Assembly: GCF_003931565.1 (NCBI RefSeq)
Contig: NZ_RRYI01000011.1
Location: forward strand, 62,001 to 126,000
DNA from: Caulobacter sp. 602-1
Lineage (GTDB): Bacteria; Pseudomonadota; Alphaproteobacteria; Caulobacterales; Caulobacteraceae
Direction: 5' to 3'
DNA: 64,000 nucleotides
Shown: in pieces, positions 1 to 8,354 of the stretch
Layout: each line of letters begins with the position of its first letter
Position numbering within the stretch: the stretch's first letter is position 1
Made by a program: the position numbers and the translations under genes
The notes under the pieces: model-generated
What the model was told of the DNA's origin: nothing
The model's input: only the letters and a program-made list of their open reading frames with translations
The model's database searches: none

Positions 1-1100
1 TCGCGAACGCCGGCCAGCTGGCTGGCGCCGCCCGTCAGGACGATGCCCGCGCCCGGCTCGACCGGCGCGCCCGAGGCCTTCAGGCGCTCGCGCAGCAGCT
101 CCAGGGTCTCTTCGACGCGCGGCTGGATGATGCCTTTCAGCAGCGAGCGCGGGGCGATCACGGGACCGGCGCCCGGATCGTCGCCGCGCGGCGGCGCCTC
201 GATCATCTCGCGGTCTTCGTTGGCCGAGGCGATGGCCGAACCGTGCAGGGTCTTGATGCGCTCGGCGCCGACCACCGAGGTCTGCAGGCCGCGGGCGATA
301 TCCTGGGTCACGTGGCCGCCGCCGACGGCCAGGCTGTCGACGTGGCAAAGCGCGCCATTGTTGAACACGGCCACCGACGTCGAGCCGCCGCCCATGTCGA
401 TGCAGACCGCGCCCAGGTCCATCTCGTCCTCTTCCAGGGCCGCCAGGGCCGAGGCGAATGGCGCGGCGACCACGCCTTCGAAGGACAGGTGAGCGCGTTC
501 GACGCAGTGGGCCAGGGTGTGGAAGATGTTCTCGTTGACCGAGACCACCAGCAGCTCCAGCCCCAGCGAGCGGCCGAACATGGCGCGCGGATCGCGGATG
601 CCGCGCTGACCGTCGACCGACCAGGCGATCGGCAGCAGGTGGATCGGCTTGCGGCCCGGAATGCGGACCTGGGCCAGGGCCGCGGCGATGGCGCGCGACA
701 GGTCGCCGTCGCCGATCGGCCGGGCGCCCAGCGAGACCTGGGTGTGGACGCGGTTGGAGGCCAGCTGGCCGCCGGCCGTGCAGACCGACACGCCCTGGAC
801 GTTGACGCCGGCCACGGTCTCGGCGCGCTCGACGGCCTGGGCGATGGCCTGGGCGGCCTCGTCCAGATTGACGATCGCGCCGCCGCGCACGCCGCGCGAC
901 TGGACGTAGCCTACGCCGGCGGTCGTCAGGGTGCGGTTGTCGCGATGGACGCCGTCGGCCTTCATGATGAAGCACGTGACCTTGGACGCGCCCAGGTCGA
1001 CGGCCGCGATGGCGGGCTGGCGCACGAGCGTGGCCTTCAGGCCCTCGCGGGCCTGTTTCCGTTCCTCCAATCGCGACATCGCTATCGTCACCTCGGTCAT
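1..1100 (-). CDS. ftsA: Cell division protein FtsA (C-terminus cut by window edge)
   Basis: FtsA is the actin-like ATPase that anchors FtsZ to the inner membrane and recruits the later divisome proteins. The frame is open from the ATG at 1100 to base 1, giving 366 residues, so the end of the protein (usually about 420 residues, including the membrane-targeting helix) lies outside. The actin-fold phosphate-1 motif AVDLGASKVTCF is near residue 33, and a glycine-rich actin-fold segment, LTGGASQLAGV, is near the left edge. The start lies 6 bases after the ftsQ stop, so it is the last gene visible in the ddlB-ftsQ-ftsA series; ftsZ would be expected next outside the window. Confidence 0.95.
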   Translation of the reverse strand, partial: MTEVTIAMSRLEERKQAREGLKATLVRQPAIAAVDLGASKVTCFIMKADGVHRDNRTLTTAGVGYVQSRGVRGGAIVNLDEAAQAIAQAVERAETVAGVNVQGVSVCTAGGQLASNRVHTQVSLGARPIGDGDLSRAIAAALAQVRIPGRKPIHLLPIAWSVDGQRGIRDPRAMFGRSLGLELLVVSVNENIFHTLAHCVERAHLSFEGVVAAPFASALAALEEDEMDLGAVCIDMGGGSTSVAVFNNGALCHVDSLAVGGGHVTQDIARGLQTSVVGAERIKTLHGSAIASANEDREMIEAPPRGDDPGAGPVIAPRSLLKGIIQPRVEETLELLRERLKASGAPVEPGAGIVLTGGASQLAGVR

Positions 1101-1106
1101 CACTCG

Positions 1107-2015
1107 TTACGCCCCGCCGGCCACGGGCTGCCCGGGCAGCGTCGCGTCGCGAGGTCTCACAGCCACCATTTCGGGGTCGCGCAGATCGATCCGCGCGAAA
1201 CCCATGTCGAGGATTCGCTGTCGTTGGTCGAGCTGATCCAATTGAATCAGCGCGGATTCTTCGTCAATGGCCGGCAGCTGGATCAGCGAACCGTCCTTCA
1301 GTCTCAAGTCCCAGCGACGATCGTCGACGCGCACCAGCGCTTCGAGACGATCCCGCAGGCGCGGGCGCGAGGCCACGGCCGGCAGGATCAGGCCGGCGGC
1401 CTGGTCGGCGCCCTGCCCCACCACCAGCGGCAGGGCGGGGAAGCGGGCCGGATCGGCCTCGCTGATCACCCGGCCCTCGCCGTCGATCACCTTCATGCGG
1501 CCCTGGTTCTGCCAGACGGCGAGCGCCGGCCGTTCTTCCACCGCGATCAGCACGGTGTCGGGCAGCATGCGCACGACCTTGGCGTCCTTGACCCAGCCCA
1601 CGCCCTGCACGCGCGCGCGGACATCGTTCAGGTCCATGCCCAGCGTCGGCTGGTTCAGATACAGGCCCGAGGCCGCCAGAATATCGCCTTGCGCGGTCGC
1701 CGAGGCGCCGCGGATGTGAACCGTCTTCAGCCGGAAGCCGGCCGAAGCGAAGCTGTTGTCGACGCCATGAACCATGGACGCGCCGATGCGCTCGGCCCGA
1801 TGACCGGTCGCCAACATGATCACAAGGCCGAGGCCCAAGGCCGCGCCCGCCACGCTCAGGGCCACCGTGGGCGACAAACCCACGCCCTTGGCGGCGTGCA
1901 ACTTCGCGGCCGGCTGCGCCCCCCGGGGCGCCGGCTTGCCTTTGCTCGGACTTGCGGGCGCTTCGGCCCGGGGTCGCCTAGGCTTAGGCGGTCCCCCCCG
2001 CACTACAGCGGGCAT
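1107..2015 (-). CDS. ftsQ: Cell division protein FtsQ
   Basis: This 302-residue bitopic divisome protein bridges early and late division proteins. It has a long basic, Pro/Ala-rich cytoplasmic N-terminus (about residues 1-45), one membrane segment (about 47-70), then a POTRA domain starting near FRLKTVHIRGA (about 94-165) and the FtsQ beta domain. The N-terminus overlaps the 3' end of ddlB by 32 bases (1984-2015), implying translational coupling. FtsA follows after 6 bases. The length is typical for Caulobacterales. Identification rests on the order ddlB-ftsQ-ftsA and the POTRA/beta-domain pattern. Confidence 0.93.
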   Translation of the reverse strand: MPAVVRGGPPKPRRPRAEAPASPSKGKPAPRGAQPAAKLHAAKGVGLSPTVALSVAGAALGLGLVIMLATGHRAERIGASMVHGVDNSFASAGFRLKTVHIRGASATAQGDILAASGLYLNQPTLGMDLNDVRARVQGVGWVKDAKVVRMLPDTVLIAVEERPALAVWQNQGRMKVIDGEGRVISEADPARFPALPLVVGQGADQAAGLILPAVASRPRLRDRLEALVRVDDRRWDLRLKDGSLIQLPAIDEESALIQLDQLDQRQRILDMGFARIDLRDPEMVAVRPRDATLPGQPVAGGA

Positions 2016-2943
2016 AAGCGTCCTCCACGATCCATAGAACTAACTGATCAAACGGGATCCCGACGTGAGCGGCCTGCTCGGGAGCGAGCGAGGTCGGCGT
2101 CATGCCGGGCTGCGTGTTGACCTCTAGAAGGACCAGAATGTCGTTAATGTCGTCATAACGGAAGTCGGACCGGGTCACCCCTTGGCAACCAAGAGCAGTA
2201 TGGGCCAGCTCGGCCATCCGCATCGCGCGATCCCTTACGCCATCAGGGATTGGGGCCGGTAGAACGTGAATTGAACCGCCTTCGGAGTACTTGGCCTCGT
2301 AGTCGTAGAAACCTGTGGATGCACGGATATCCGTCACCGCCAGCGCCCTGGGACCTTTTGACTCACCGAGCACCGCGACAGCCAATTCCAACCCCTGGAT
2401 GTAGGGTTCGACCATGACTTCCTCGCCGAAACTCCACGTAGGAGAGGCAAGTTCTTCCGGCGGACGGTTGGCGCCCTCGAACACCAGGAACACGCCGACC
2501 GACGAGCCCTCGGCATTGGGCTTAACGACATAGGGGGGCTGCAACACATGGTCGCGCGCGACATCGTGTCGGTTGTAGAGCCCGCCGCCCGGAACGATCA
2601 CGCCGGCGGCCGCCAGAACGGCCTTGGCCTTGGCCTTGTCCATGGCCAGCGCGGACGCCAGCACGCCCGAATGGGTGTAGGGCAGCTTCAGGGTTTCCAG
2701 CACCCCCTGGACGCAGCCGTCCTCGCCCCATTCGCCGTGCAGGGCGTTGAAGACCATGTCGGGCTTTGTGGCTGTCAGCACCTGGGCGACATCGACGCCC
2801 GGATCAATGCGCGAGACCTTGGCCCCCAGCCGTTCCAGCGCATCGGCGCACGCGCGGCCCGACACCAGGCTGACCTCGCGTTCCGACGATGGGCCGCCGA
2901 GCAGGACGGCGATATGGCGGCCAAGCAGAGGCTGGTTGGTCAT
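1984..2943 (-). CDS. ddlB: D-alanine--D-alanine ligase
   Basis: A cytoplasmic ATP-grasp enzyme that joins two D-alanines for the peptidoglycan precursor. It has 319 residues from the ATG at 2943; an upstream in-frame extension is possible, but family alignments begin at HIAVLLGGPSSEREVSL. Visible motifs are the N-terminal GGPSSEREVSLVSG loop, ALHGEWGEDG, the ATP-grasp lysine in PYVVKPNAEGSSVGV, and the metal-binding C-terminal segment LLEVNTQPGMTPTSL. It is the first gene of the right-to-left ddlB-ftsQ-ftsA group and overlaps ftsQ by 32 bases. Confidence 0.95.
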   Translation of the reverse strand: MTNQPLLGRHIAVLLGGPSSEREVSLVSGRACADALERLGAKVSRIDPGVDVAQVLTATKPDMVFNALHGEWGEDGCVQGVLETLKLPYTHSGVLASALAMDKAKAKAVLAAAGVIVPGGGLYNRHDVARDHVLQPPYVVKPNAEGSSVGVFLVFEGANRPPEELASPTWSFGEEVMVEPYIQGLELAVAVLGESKGPRALAVTDIRASTGFYDYEAKYSEGGSIHVLPAPIPDGVRDRAMRMAELAHTALGCQGVTRSDFRYDDINDILVLLEVNTQPGMTPTSLAPEQAAHVGIPFDQLVLWIVEDAYARCSAGGTA

Positions 2944-3031
2944 TGGGGCGGACACTCTTAGGAGCTGCGACGTTGAGCCACTCCTAGTCAGCGCCGATGA
3001 CGCTGCCAACTGTCCAATCATCAAACAAAGC

Positions 3032-3133
3032 GTGTCATCCCGGCCGCAGCGAAGCGGAGAGCCGTGACCCAGGGCAACCGCGAAGCGCCGGCCCCTGGGT
3101 CCCGGCTCGGCTTACGGCCGCCCGGGATGACAC
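3032..3133. repeat. Nested inverted-repeat (REP-like) element
   Basis: The outer arms are a perfect 12-base inverted repeat (3032-3043 GTGTCATCCCGG and 3122-3133 CCGGGATGACAC). Inside lies a second perfect 9-base pair of arms (3066-3074 GACCCAGGG, 3093-3101 CCCTGGGTC). The whole can fold into a long cruciform or RNA hairpin. It fills the gap between the ddlB start and the stop of the M28 peptidase gene, so it may also act as a terminator for the peptidase transcript. The sequence style resembles dispersed intergenic palindromes of alphaproteobacteria; copy number cannot be judged from one window. Confidence 0.7.
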
Positions 3134-3147
3134 AGTGTTTGTCGTCG

Positions 3148-4599
3148 TTAATGCGCCGCCGTCGCCGGCGCCGCCGCCTTGATCGCGCGGAAGTCCACGC
3201 CCGTCTCGGCCACCAGATAGATGAGGCTGGCCCAGGCGGCGACGTTCTGCGCCAGTTCGTCCGGACGCACCTTGTTCAGGGTGTCGTCGGCGGTGTGGTG
3301 ATAGTCGAAGTAGCGCGAAGCATCCTGCTCGAGCTCGATCGACGGCACGCCGGCCTGTTCCAGACCCTCGATGTCGGCGCCGCCGTGGCTGGCGGGCGCG
3401 CGGTTCACATAGATCTTCAACGGCGCCAAGACGTTAGCGGCCGTGGTGGCGAACGGATGGGTCGCCGCGCCGGCCGGCAGCTTCAGCGCATAGATGCGGT
3501 CGGCGCCGCTGTCGCTTTCACCGGCCAGGACAATCTTGGCGACCTCGTCCTTGTGAGCGGCGATATAGGCTTCCGACGAGCCGCCGCTCTCCTCCGAGCC
3601 CCACATCACGACACGGATGGTGCGCTTGGGATGCTTGGGCAGGTCGCCGATCAGCTTGGCCGCGGCCGTGGTGATGGCGATGCCCGTGGCGTCGTCCAGG
3701 GCGCCCGTGCCGACGTCCCAGCTGTCCAGGTGACCGCCAATGACGATCACCTCGTCCGGCTTTTCCGCCCCCTTGATCTCGCCCGAGATATTCCAGGCCA
3801 CGTCATTGGCGTCGGTGGTCGAGGCCAGCTTCAGCTTGATGCGCAGCGGCTTGCCCTCTTTGGCCAGGCGCTCCAGCTGCTCGGCTTCCGGCACGCCCAT
3901 GGCGGCCGAAGGGATCGAGGCGACCCCGTCTCCGAAAGCCGTCACGCCGGTGTGCGGCACGGTCGAGTCCGAGGTCGAGATCGAGCGGATCAACAGGGCC
4001 ACGGCGCCGCGCTTGGCGGCTTCCACCGGACCCGAGCGGCGCGAGATGCCGGCCACGCCATAGCCCGAGCCATCCTGGGCCTTGACCATCGGCTGGGTGA
4101 TGACGGCGATCTTGCCCTTCAGCGCGCCTTCGGGGGCAGCGATCATCTCGGCATAGGTGCGGAACAGGGCGACGTCGGCCTCGATGCCCTCGGGCGGGGT
4201 CGGGACCGTGCGGCCCAGGCCGACGATCGACAGCTTCATCGGATACGGGCCGACCAGCTCGGCGCTCTCTTCGCCGCGCGTCCATGACGACTTGGCGAAT
4301 GGCTCGACCTTCACGTCGGTGAAGCCCAGCGCCTTGAGTTTGGCCACGCCCCAGTCCTTGGCGCGCTCCATGGCCGGCGAGCCGACAAGGCGCGGGCCGA
4401 TGGTGGTGGTCAGGTCCTCGGTGATGTCCCAGGCGGTGCGGTCCAGCAACGCCTTGTCGCGCAGGGCTTCAGCCGTGGCGACGGGGTCGGCGGGCTTCGG
4501 CGCGACAGCCGCGGCCTTGGCCGACTTGGAAGATTCAGCATGGGCGGCGCCCGAGAGCAGGGCGAGCGCTGCGGTGGCGGCCAGTAAGCGACGGTACAT
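3148..4599 (-). CDS. Secreted M28-family zinc aminopeptidase/carboxypeptidase
   Basis: A 483-residue exported peptidase. The N-terminus MYRRLLAATAALALLSGAAHA is a Sec signal peptide with a likely cleavage after AHA. An N-terminal/PA-like region is followed by the M28 zinc site: VIVIGGHLDSWDVG (His and Asp ligands), GALDDATGIA (bridging Asp), WGSEESGGSSE (catalytic Glu pair), ESDSGADRIY, and the late DYHHTADDTLNK histidine. The ATG at 4599 was preferred over a TTG two codons upstream. It sits between murB and ddlB, interrupting the dcw genes, but is not a known peptidoglycan enzyme. The exact substrate is unknown. Confidence 0.9.
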   Translation of the reverse strand: MYRRLLAATAALALLSGAAHAESSKSAKAAAVAPKPADPVATAEALRDKALLDRTAWDITEDLTTTIGPRLVGSPAMERAKDWGVAKLKALGFTDVKVEPFAKSSWTRGEESAELVGPYPMKLSIVGLGRTVPTPPEGIEADVALFRTYAEMIAAPEGALKGKIAVITQPMVKAQDGSGYGVAGISRRSGPVEAAKRGAVALLIRSISTSDSTVPHTGVTAFGDGVASIPSAAMGVPEAEQLERLAKEGKPLRIKLKLASTTDANDVAWNISGEIKGAEKPDEVIVIGGHLDSWDVGTGALDDATGIAITTAAAKLIGDLPKHPKRTIRVVMWGSEESGGSSEAYIAAHKDEVAKIVLAGESDSGADRIYALKLPAGAATHPFATTAANVLAPLKIYVNRAPASHGGADIEGLEQAGVPSIELEQDASRYFDYHHTADDTLNKVRPDELAQNVAAWASLIYLVAETGVDFRAIKAAAPATAAH

Positions 4600-4697
4600 G
4601 AGCAAGGATTCTCCCCAATGGCGCGGGAGTCATAGCACCGCTCCACGCGAGGGGGAGTCAGCATTACGCTGAACTGTCACACCGCCGACGGGCGCCG

Positions 4698-5603
4698 CTA
4701 GGCCGGGCGCCCGATGCGCTTGATCTCCCAGTCCAGCTGCACGTCGGTCTTTGCCTTGACGTCCGCGCGGACGGCCTCGCCCAGGCCTTCCAGGTCGGCG
4801 GCGGTCGCCTCGCCGGTGTTGATCAGGAAGTTGCTGTGCAGCGGCGAGAACATCGCGCCGCCGAAGAGTTTCCCGCGCCAGCCGGCCTCGTCGACCAGCT
4901 TCCAGGACGAGTGGCCCGGCGGGTTCTTGAAGGTCGAGCCGCCGGTCTTTTCGCGGATCGGCTGGGTGGTCTCGCGGCGGCTGGTGATCTCGGCCATGCG
5001 CGTCTTGATCGCCTCCGGTTCGTCGGCGGTCCCTTCGAACACGGCGTCCAGCACGATCACGGTCTCGCCGTCCTGCAGGGCGCTGTGGCGGTAGGTGTAG
5101 TGAAGGTCTTCCACCGTCAGTTCGCGCACGACGCCGGCGCGGTCCATGGCCCGGACGGACTTGACGACATTGACGGTCTCGGAACCGTAACAGCCGGCGT
5201 TCATGACCACCGCGCCACCGATCGTGCCCGGGATGCCGGCATAGAACTCCAGCCCCGCGATGCCGGCCTCGGCCGCCTTGCGGGCCAGGATGGCGTCCGG
5301 CACGGCCGAGCCGGCCTTGATGCGGTTGCCGCCCAGCGGCTCGACGCCGTTGAAACCCTTGCCCAGCCGGATGATCACGCCCTCGACGCCGCCGTCGCGG
5401 ACCAGCAGGTTCGAGCCGACGCCTATGGCCAGGACCGGTACGACCGGGTCCAGCGCCTTCAGGAAATCGGACAGGTCCTGCTCGTCGGCCGGCAGGAACA
5501 CCACGTCGGCCGGACCGCCGACCCGGAACCAGGTAAATGGCGCCAGAGGCTCGTCGATCAACAGCGTGCCGCGGACGGTCGGGAGATTGGTTTTCCAGCT
5601 CAT
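4698..5603 (-). CDS. murB: UDP-N-acetylenolpyruvoylglucosamine reductase MurB
   Basis: A FAD/NADPH-dependent enzyme that reduces UDP-GlcNAc-enolpyruvate to UDP-MurNAc in the cytoplasm. It has 301 residues, a type II MurB length. The FAD-binding PCMH-type domain shows TWFRVGGPADVVF and GVGSNLLVRDGGVEGVIIRLG. The segment GIPGTIGGAVVMNAGCYG follows, and the catalytic Ser lies in TGGSTFKNPPG. It is transcribed with murC, separated from it only by a small membrane-protein gene whose stop is 9 bases upstream of this ATG. Confidence 0.96.
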   Translation of the reverse strand: MSWKTNLPTVRGTLLIDEPLAPFTWFRVGGPADVVFLPADEQDLSDFLKALDPVVPVLAIGVGSNLLVRDGGVEGVIIRLGKGFNGVEPLGGNRIKAGSAVPDAILARKAAEAGIAGLEFYAGIPGTIGGAVVMNAGCYGSETVNVVKSVRAMDRAGVVRELTVEDLHYTYRHSALQDGETVIVLDAVFEGTADEPEAIKTRMAEITSRRETTQPIREKTGGSTFKNPPGHSSWKLVDEAGWRGKLFGGAMFSPLHSNFLINTGEATAADLEGLGEAVRADVKAKTDVQLDWEIKRIGRPA

Positions 5604-5612
5604 GCGGGGGCT

Positions 5613-5888
5613 CTAGCGCGTCCTGGACCGTTTCTCAAAGTGCTCGACCGTCCACCAGGCGAGAACCAGCAGGATGCCGGCGACGATCAGGGCGATATGC
5701 GCCCCGTGCTCGAACGGCGTGACATAGGTGACGCCGCCGGGCTGCTTCAGCGCCACGACGAACGGTCCGTCGGGCGCCTTGGGGCGCTGGGTCGTCAGCA
5801 GCCTGGTGAACCACCAGCTTCCCGCCAGGTACGCGATCACCGCGACGACGATCGCGGCCTTGGTCGCGAGCCAGCGGTTCAGTTTCAT
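5613..5888 (-). CDS. Small two-helix membrane protein inside the mur operon
   Basis: A 91-residue protein with two predicted membrane helices (about residues 9-30 and 64-82), a periplasmic-looking loop between them and a basic C-terminus (EKRSRTR). Its start overlaps the murC stop by 4 bases (ATGA), and its stop is 9 bases before murB, so it is translated within the murC-murB transcript. I do not recognise a family. Position suggests a role at the inner membrane linked to precursor synthesis or division, but this is only inference from context. Confidence 0.75.
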   Translation of the reverse strand: MKLNRWLATKAAIVVAVIAYLAGSWWFTRLLTTQRPKAPDGPFVVALKQPGGVTYVTPFEHGAHIALIVAGILLVLAWWTVEHFEKRSRTR

Positions 5889-7303
5889 TTGGCGAGGGCT
5901 TCCAGCTGACCCGGCAAGGCGTAGGACCAGCTGGTGATGTCGCCCGCGCCCAGCAGGACGACGAGATCGCCGCTGGTGGCCTCGGCCGCGATCAGGGCCG
6001 GCAGGGCCGCCGGGCTCTCCAGCGGCAGGGCGCGGCGGTGGCCGAACTTCTTGAGCCCCTCGACCAGGTGGTCGCGGTCGACGCCCTCGATAGGCTGCTC
6101 GCCGGCCGAATAGACATCGGCGACGATCACCGTGTCGGCGTCGTTGAAGCAGCTGCTGAACTCGGTCATCAGATCGCGCAGACGGGTGTAGCGGTGCGGC
6201 TGGACCACGGCGATGACCTTGCCCGTCGAGACCGCCCGGGCGGCCTTGAGCACGGCGGCGATCTCGACCGGGTGGTGGCCGTAATCGTCGACCACGCGGA
6301 TGCCGTTGGCGACGCCCGTGGTCGTGAAGCGGCGCTTGACCCCGCCGAAGGCGGCCAGGCCCTTGCGAATGGCCTCGGCGTCGACCGAAAGCTCGCGGGC
6401 CACGGCCACGGCGGCGGCGGCGTTCAGCACGTTGTGGTGGCCGGCCATCGGCATTTTCAGGCCGTCATAGCGGACGACCTCGCCGTCGCGCGGCGACACC
6501 ACGATGTCGAAGGTCGCGCCCTCGGGGCCCATCTCGATGTTGGAGACCCGCACCTCGGCCTGGGGATTGGTCCCATAGGTGACCAGGCGGCGGTTCTCGA
6601 TCCGCGAGGTCAGGGCCTGGACTTCCGGATGGTCGGTGCAGACGGCGGCGAAGCCGTAGAACGGGATGTTCTGAATGAAGTCCTGGAAGCCCTTCTTCAC
6701 CGCCTCGAAGTCGCCCCAGTGATCCAGGTGCTCGGCGTCGATATTGGTGACGATGGCCACGGTGGACTTCAGGCGCAGGAACGAGCCGTCGCTCTCGTCG
6801 GCCTCGACGACGATCCAGTCGCCCTCGCCGACCTTGGCGTTGGTGCCGTAGGCGTTGATGATGCCGCCGTTGACCACGGTCGGGTCCAGACCGCCGGCGT
6901 CCAGCAGGGCCGCGACCATGGAGGTCGTCGTGGTCTTGCCGTGCGTGCCGCCGACGGCGACCGAGAACTGCAGGCGCATCAGCTCGGCCAGCATCTCGGC
7001 GCGGCGAACCAGCGGCAGGCGCTTGTCGCGACCGGCGACCATCTCGGGGTTGTCGGCCTTCACGGCCGTGGAATAGACGATGGCCGAGGCGCCCTCGACG
7101 TGGCTGGCCTCATGGCCGATGAAGATGCGCGCGCCCAGCTTCTCGAGCCGCTCGGTATTGGCGCTGGCCTTGGCGTCGCTGCCCTGAACGGTGTAGCCGA
7201 TACGCAGCATGATCTCGGCGATGCCGGACATGCCAATGCCGCCGATGCCGATGAAGTGCACGGGGCCGAGTTCGAAGGGGACGGGGCGTCGACGCTGGAT
7301 CAT
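5885..7303 (-). CDS. murC: UDP-N-acetylmuramate--L-alanine ligase MurC
   Basis: A cytoplasmic Mur ligase that adds L-Ala to UDP-MurNAc. From the ATG at 7303 it has 472 residues, beginning MIQRRRPVPFELGPVHFIGIGGIGMSG when read across two short stretches; the longer in-frame extension upstream is not family-like. The N-terminal Rossmann motif FIGIGGIGMSGIAE, the ATP P-loop VGGTHGKTTTTSM, the central DEADESDGSF-type acidic motif (VEADESDGSF), and the C-terminal domain with QPHRYTRLRDL are all present. It starts the murC-small ORF-murB group. Its start codon shares bases with that of a divergent gene. Confidence 0.96.
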   Translation of the reverse strand: MIQRRRPVPFELGPVHFIGIGGIGMSGIAEIMLRIGYTVQGSDAKASANTERLEKLGARIFIGHEASHVEGASAIVYSTAVKADNPEMVAGRDKRLPLVRRAEMLAELMRLQFSVAVGGTHGKTTTTSMVAALLDAGGLDPTVVNGGIINAYGTNAKVGEGDWIVVEADESDGSFLRLKSTVAIVTNIDAEHLDHWGDFEAVKKGFQDFIQNIPFYGFAAVCTDHPEVQALTSRIENRRLVTYGTNPQAEVRVSNIEMGPEGATFDIVVSPRDGEVVRYDGLKMPMAGHHNVLNAAAAVAVARELSVDAEAIRKGLAAFGGVKRRFTTTGVANGIRVVDDYGHHPVEIAAVLKAARAVSTGKVIAVVQPHRYTRLRDLMTEFSSCFNDADTVIVADVYSAGEQPIEGVDRDHLVEGLKKFGHRRALPLESPAALPALIAAEATSGDLVVLLGAGDITSWSYALPGQLEALAK

Positions 7304-7811
7304 GAAAAGCCGATTAGACCAATTCCGCGCGCCGCGAAACGCCCTCCTGATCCTCTTGGTGTGGACAGCGCCCGCGCTCGCTCGGCCGCCCTCGCCCGCT
7401 CTGCTTGAACTGCGCCTGGCCGATGTCGGTCGGTTCGCGAGCTTCGTCGACATGGGCGGCGTCCAGTGGAGCGGCCGCACGGCGAAGCTGCGCGTGCTGC
7501 AGGTCACCGAGGGCGGCTTCAAGGCCGGCGCGGAAGAGTTCTGGGGCGGCTGGCGTCACGAGGTCATCGACTGCACGGCGCGGACCATCGCCCACGCCGG
7601 GTTCGGCAGCATCCGGGCGGGGGGCCGCGAGGGTCCGGTGACCGGCGATCTACGCTCGGCCTCCCCCTTGCCCGCGGGTAGCACGGACGAGGCGGTGGCC
7701 AAGGTTGTCTGCGACGGCTGGAAACCCTTCGCCAAGGTTCCGGTAGCGAGCAGCGTCGAGGCGGCCGTCGCGATAGGCCGCCCCTTGATCGAGACGGGGG
7801 CCGAGCCATAG
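7302..7811 (+). CDS. Small exported protein of unknown function
   Basis: A 169-residue reading frame with a signal peptide-like start (MKSRLDQFRAPRNALLILL, then VWTAPALARP) and cleavage likely after ALA. The mature part (VDMGGVQWSG..AKLRVLQV) resembles short periplasmic proteins with a surface-adhesin E-like fold, but this is a weak visual likeness. Two cysteines (about residues 89 and 137) could form a disulfide. An upstream in-frame ATG at 7209 would run antisense deep into murC and destroy the signal peptide, so 7302 was chosen. Its ATG and the murC ATG share the palindromic CATG at 7301-7304. Confidence 0.6.
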   Translation: MKSRLDQFRAPRNALLILLVWTAPALARPPSPALLELRLADVGRFASFVDMGGVQWSGRTAKLRVLQVTEGGFKAGAEEFWGGWRHEVIDCTARTIAHAGFGSIRAGGREGPVTGDLRSASPLPAGSTDEAVAKVVCDGWKPFAKVPVASSVEAAVAIGRPLIETGAEP

Positions 7812-7823
7812 GGCCGGCGGCCT

Positions 7824-8267
7824 CTACCGGATCGCGTTGAACGCCGCGGTGAGACGGCGCTTGGTCAGCGGCGGCGCGGAGGCCAAAACCTTGTTCGATG
7901 TCGCCGGATCGAGCTTGGCGTCGCCCACCTTGGCGATAAACACCATGCCCATGCTCCAGTGCGGCAGGCATTTGACGCCGTAAACGCCCGGCTTGGTGAG
8001 CTTCAGCACCACTTCCTTGCCCATCACGCCCTTCACCGGCGCGACGCCGACCGGCAGCAGCTCCGGGATCGACTCGGCGTTGTGGCCCGGATCGGTGGGA
8101 ATGAAGCGGATGGTGTCGCCCACCTTCAGCCTGGCGGTCGAGGGTTCGAACACCATCGGCCCCTCGGCGCCCTGGTTGCGCATCTTGACCGTGAGCTCGG
8201 CGGCCGAGGCGAAGCCAGCATGCGCGACGACCGCGACGGCGCCGGCGAAAATCAACGTCCTGAACAT
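7824..8267 (-). CDS. Pseudoazurin (blue type-1 copper protein)
   Basis: A 147-residue periplasmic cupredoxin with a signal peptide (MFRTLIFAGAVAVVAHAGFA, then SA) and mature start near AELTVKM. Type-1 copper ligands are visible: His in TDPGHNAES, and Cys, His and Met in YGVKCLPHWSMGMVF. The motif GPMVFEPSTARLKVGDTIRF is typical of pseudoazurins. It transfers electrons between cytochromes and terminal reductases (for example nitrite reductase or peroxidases). It is convergent with the exported protein at 7302-7811 and splits murG from murC. It has its own start about 87 bases from the murG stop. Confidence 0.92.
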   Translation of the reverse strand: MFRTLIFAGAVAVVAHAGFASAAELTVKMRNQGAEGPMVFEPSTARLKVGDTIRFIPTDPGHNAESIPELLPVGVAPVKGVMGKEVVLKLTKPGVYGVKCLPHWSMGMVFIAKVGDAKLDPATSNKVLASAPPLTKRRLTAAFNAIR

Positions 8268-8354
8268 GGGCGAACCTTCTCTGCGCGAGCGGTCACAGCC
8301 GCTGCGCGTTCGCCTTAGGCCGGTCCGCGCGGGACAGCTTTGCGCAAGCTCAAG

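Noticed and set aside
243..2120. Plus-strand 625-codon open frame antisense to ftsA, ftsQ and ddlB
   Set aside because: The codon composition is the mirror of the minus-strand genes (His/Gly/Asp/Arg-rich), with no family motif; ftsA and ftsQ are clear on the other strand.
3032..3133. Nested palindrome as a CRISPR or IS end
   Set aside because: There is only one unit, with no spacers, no transposase gene and no target duplication visible.
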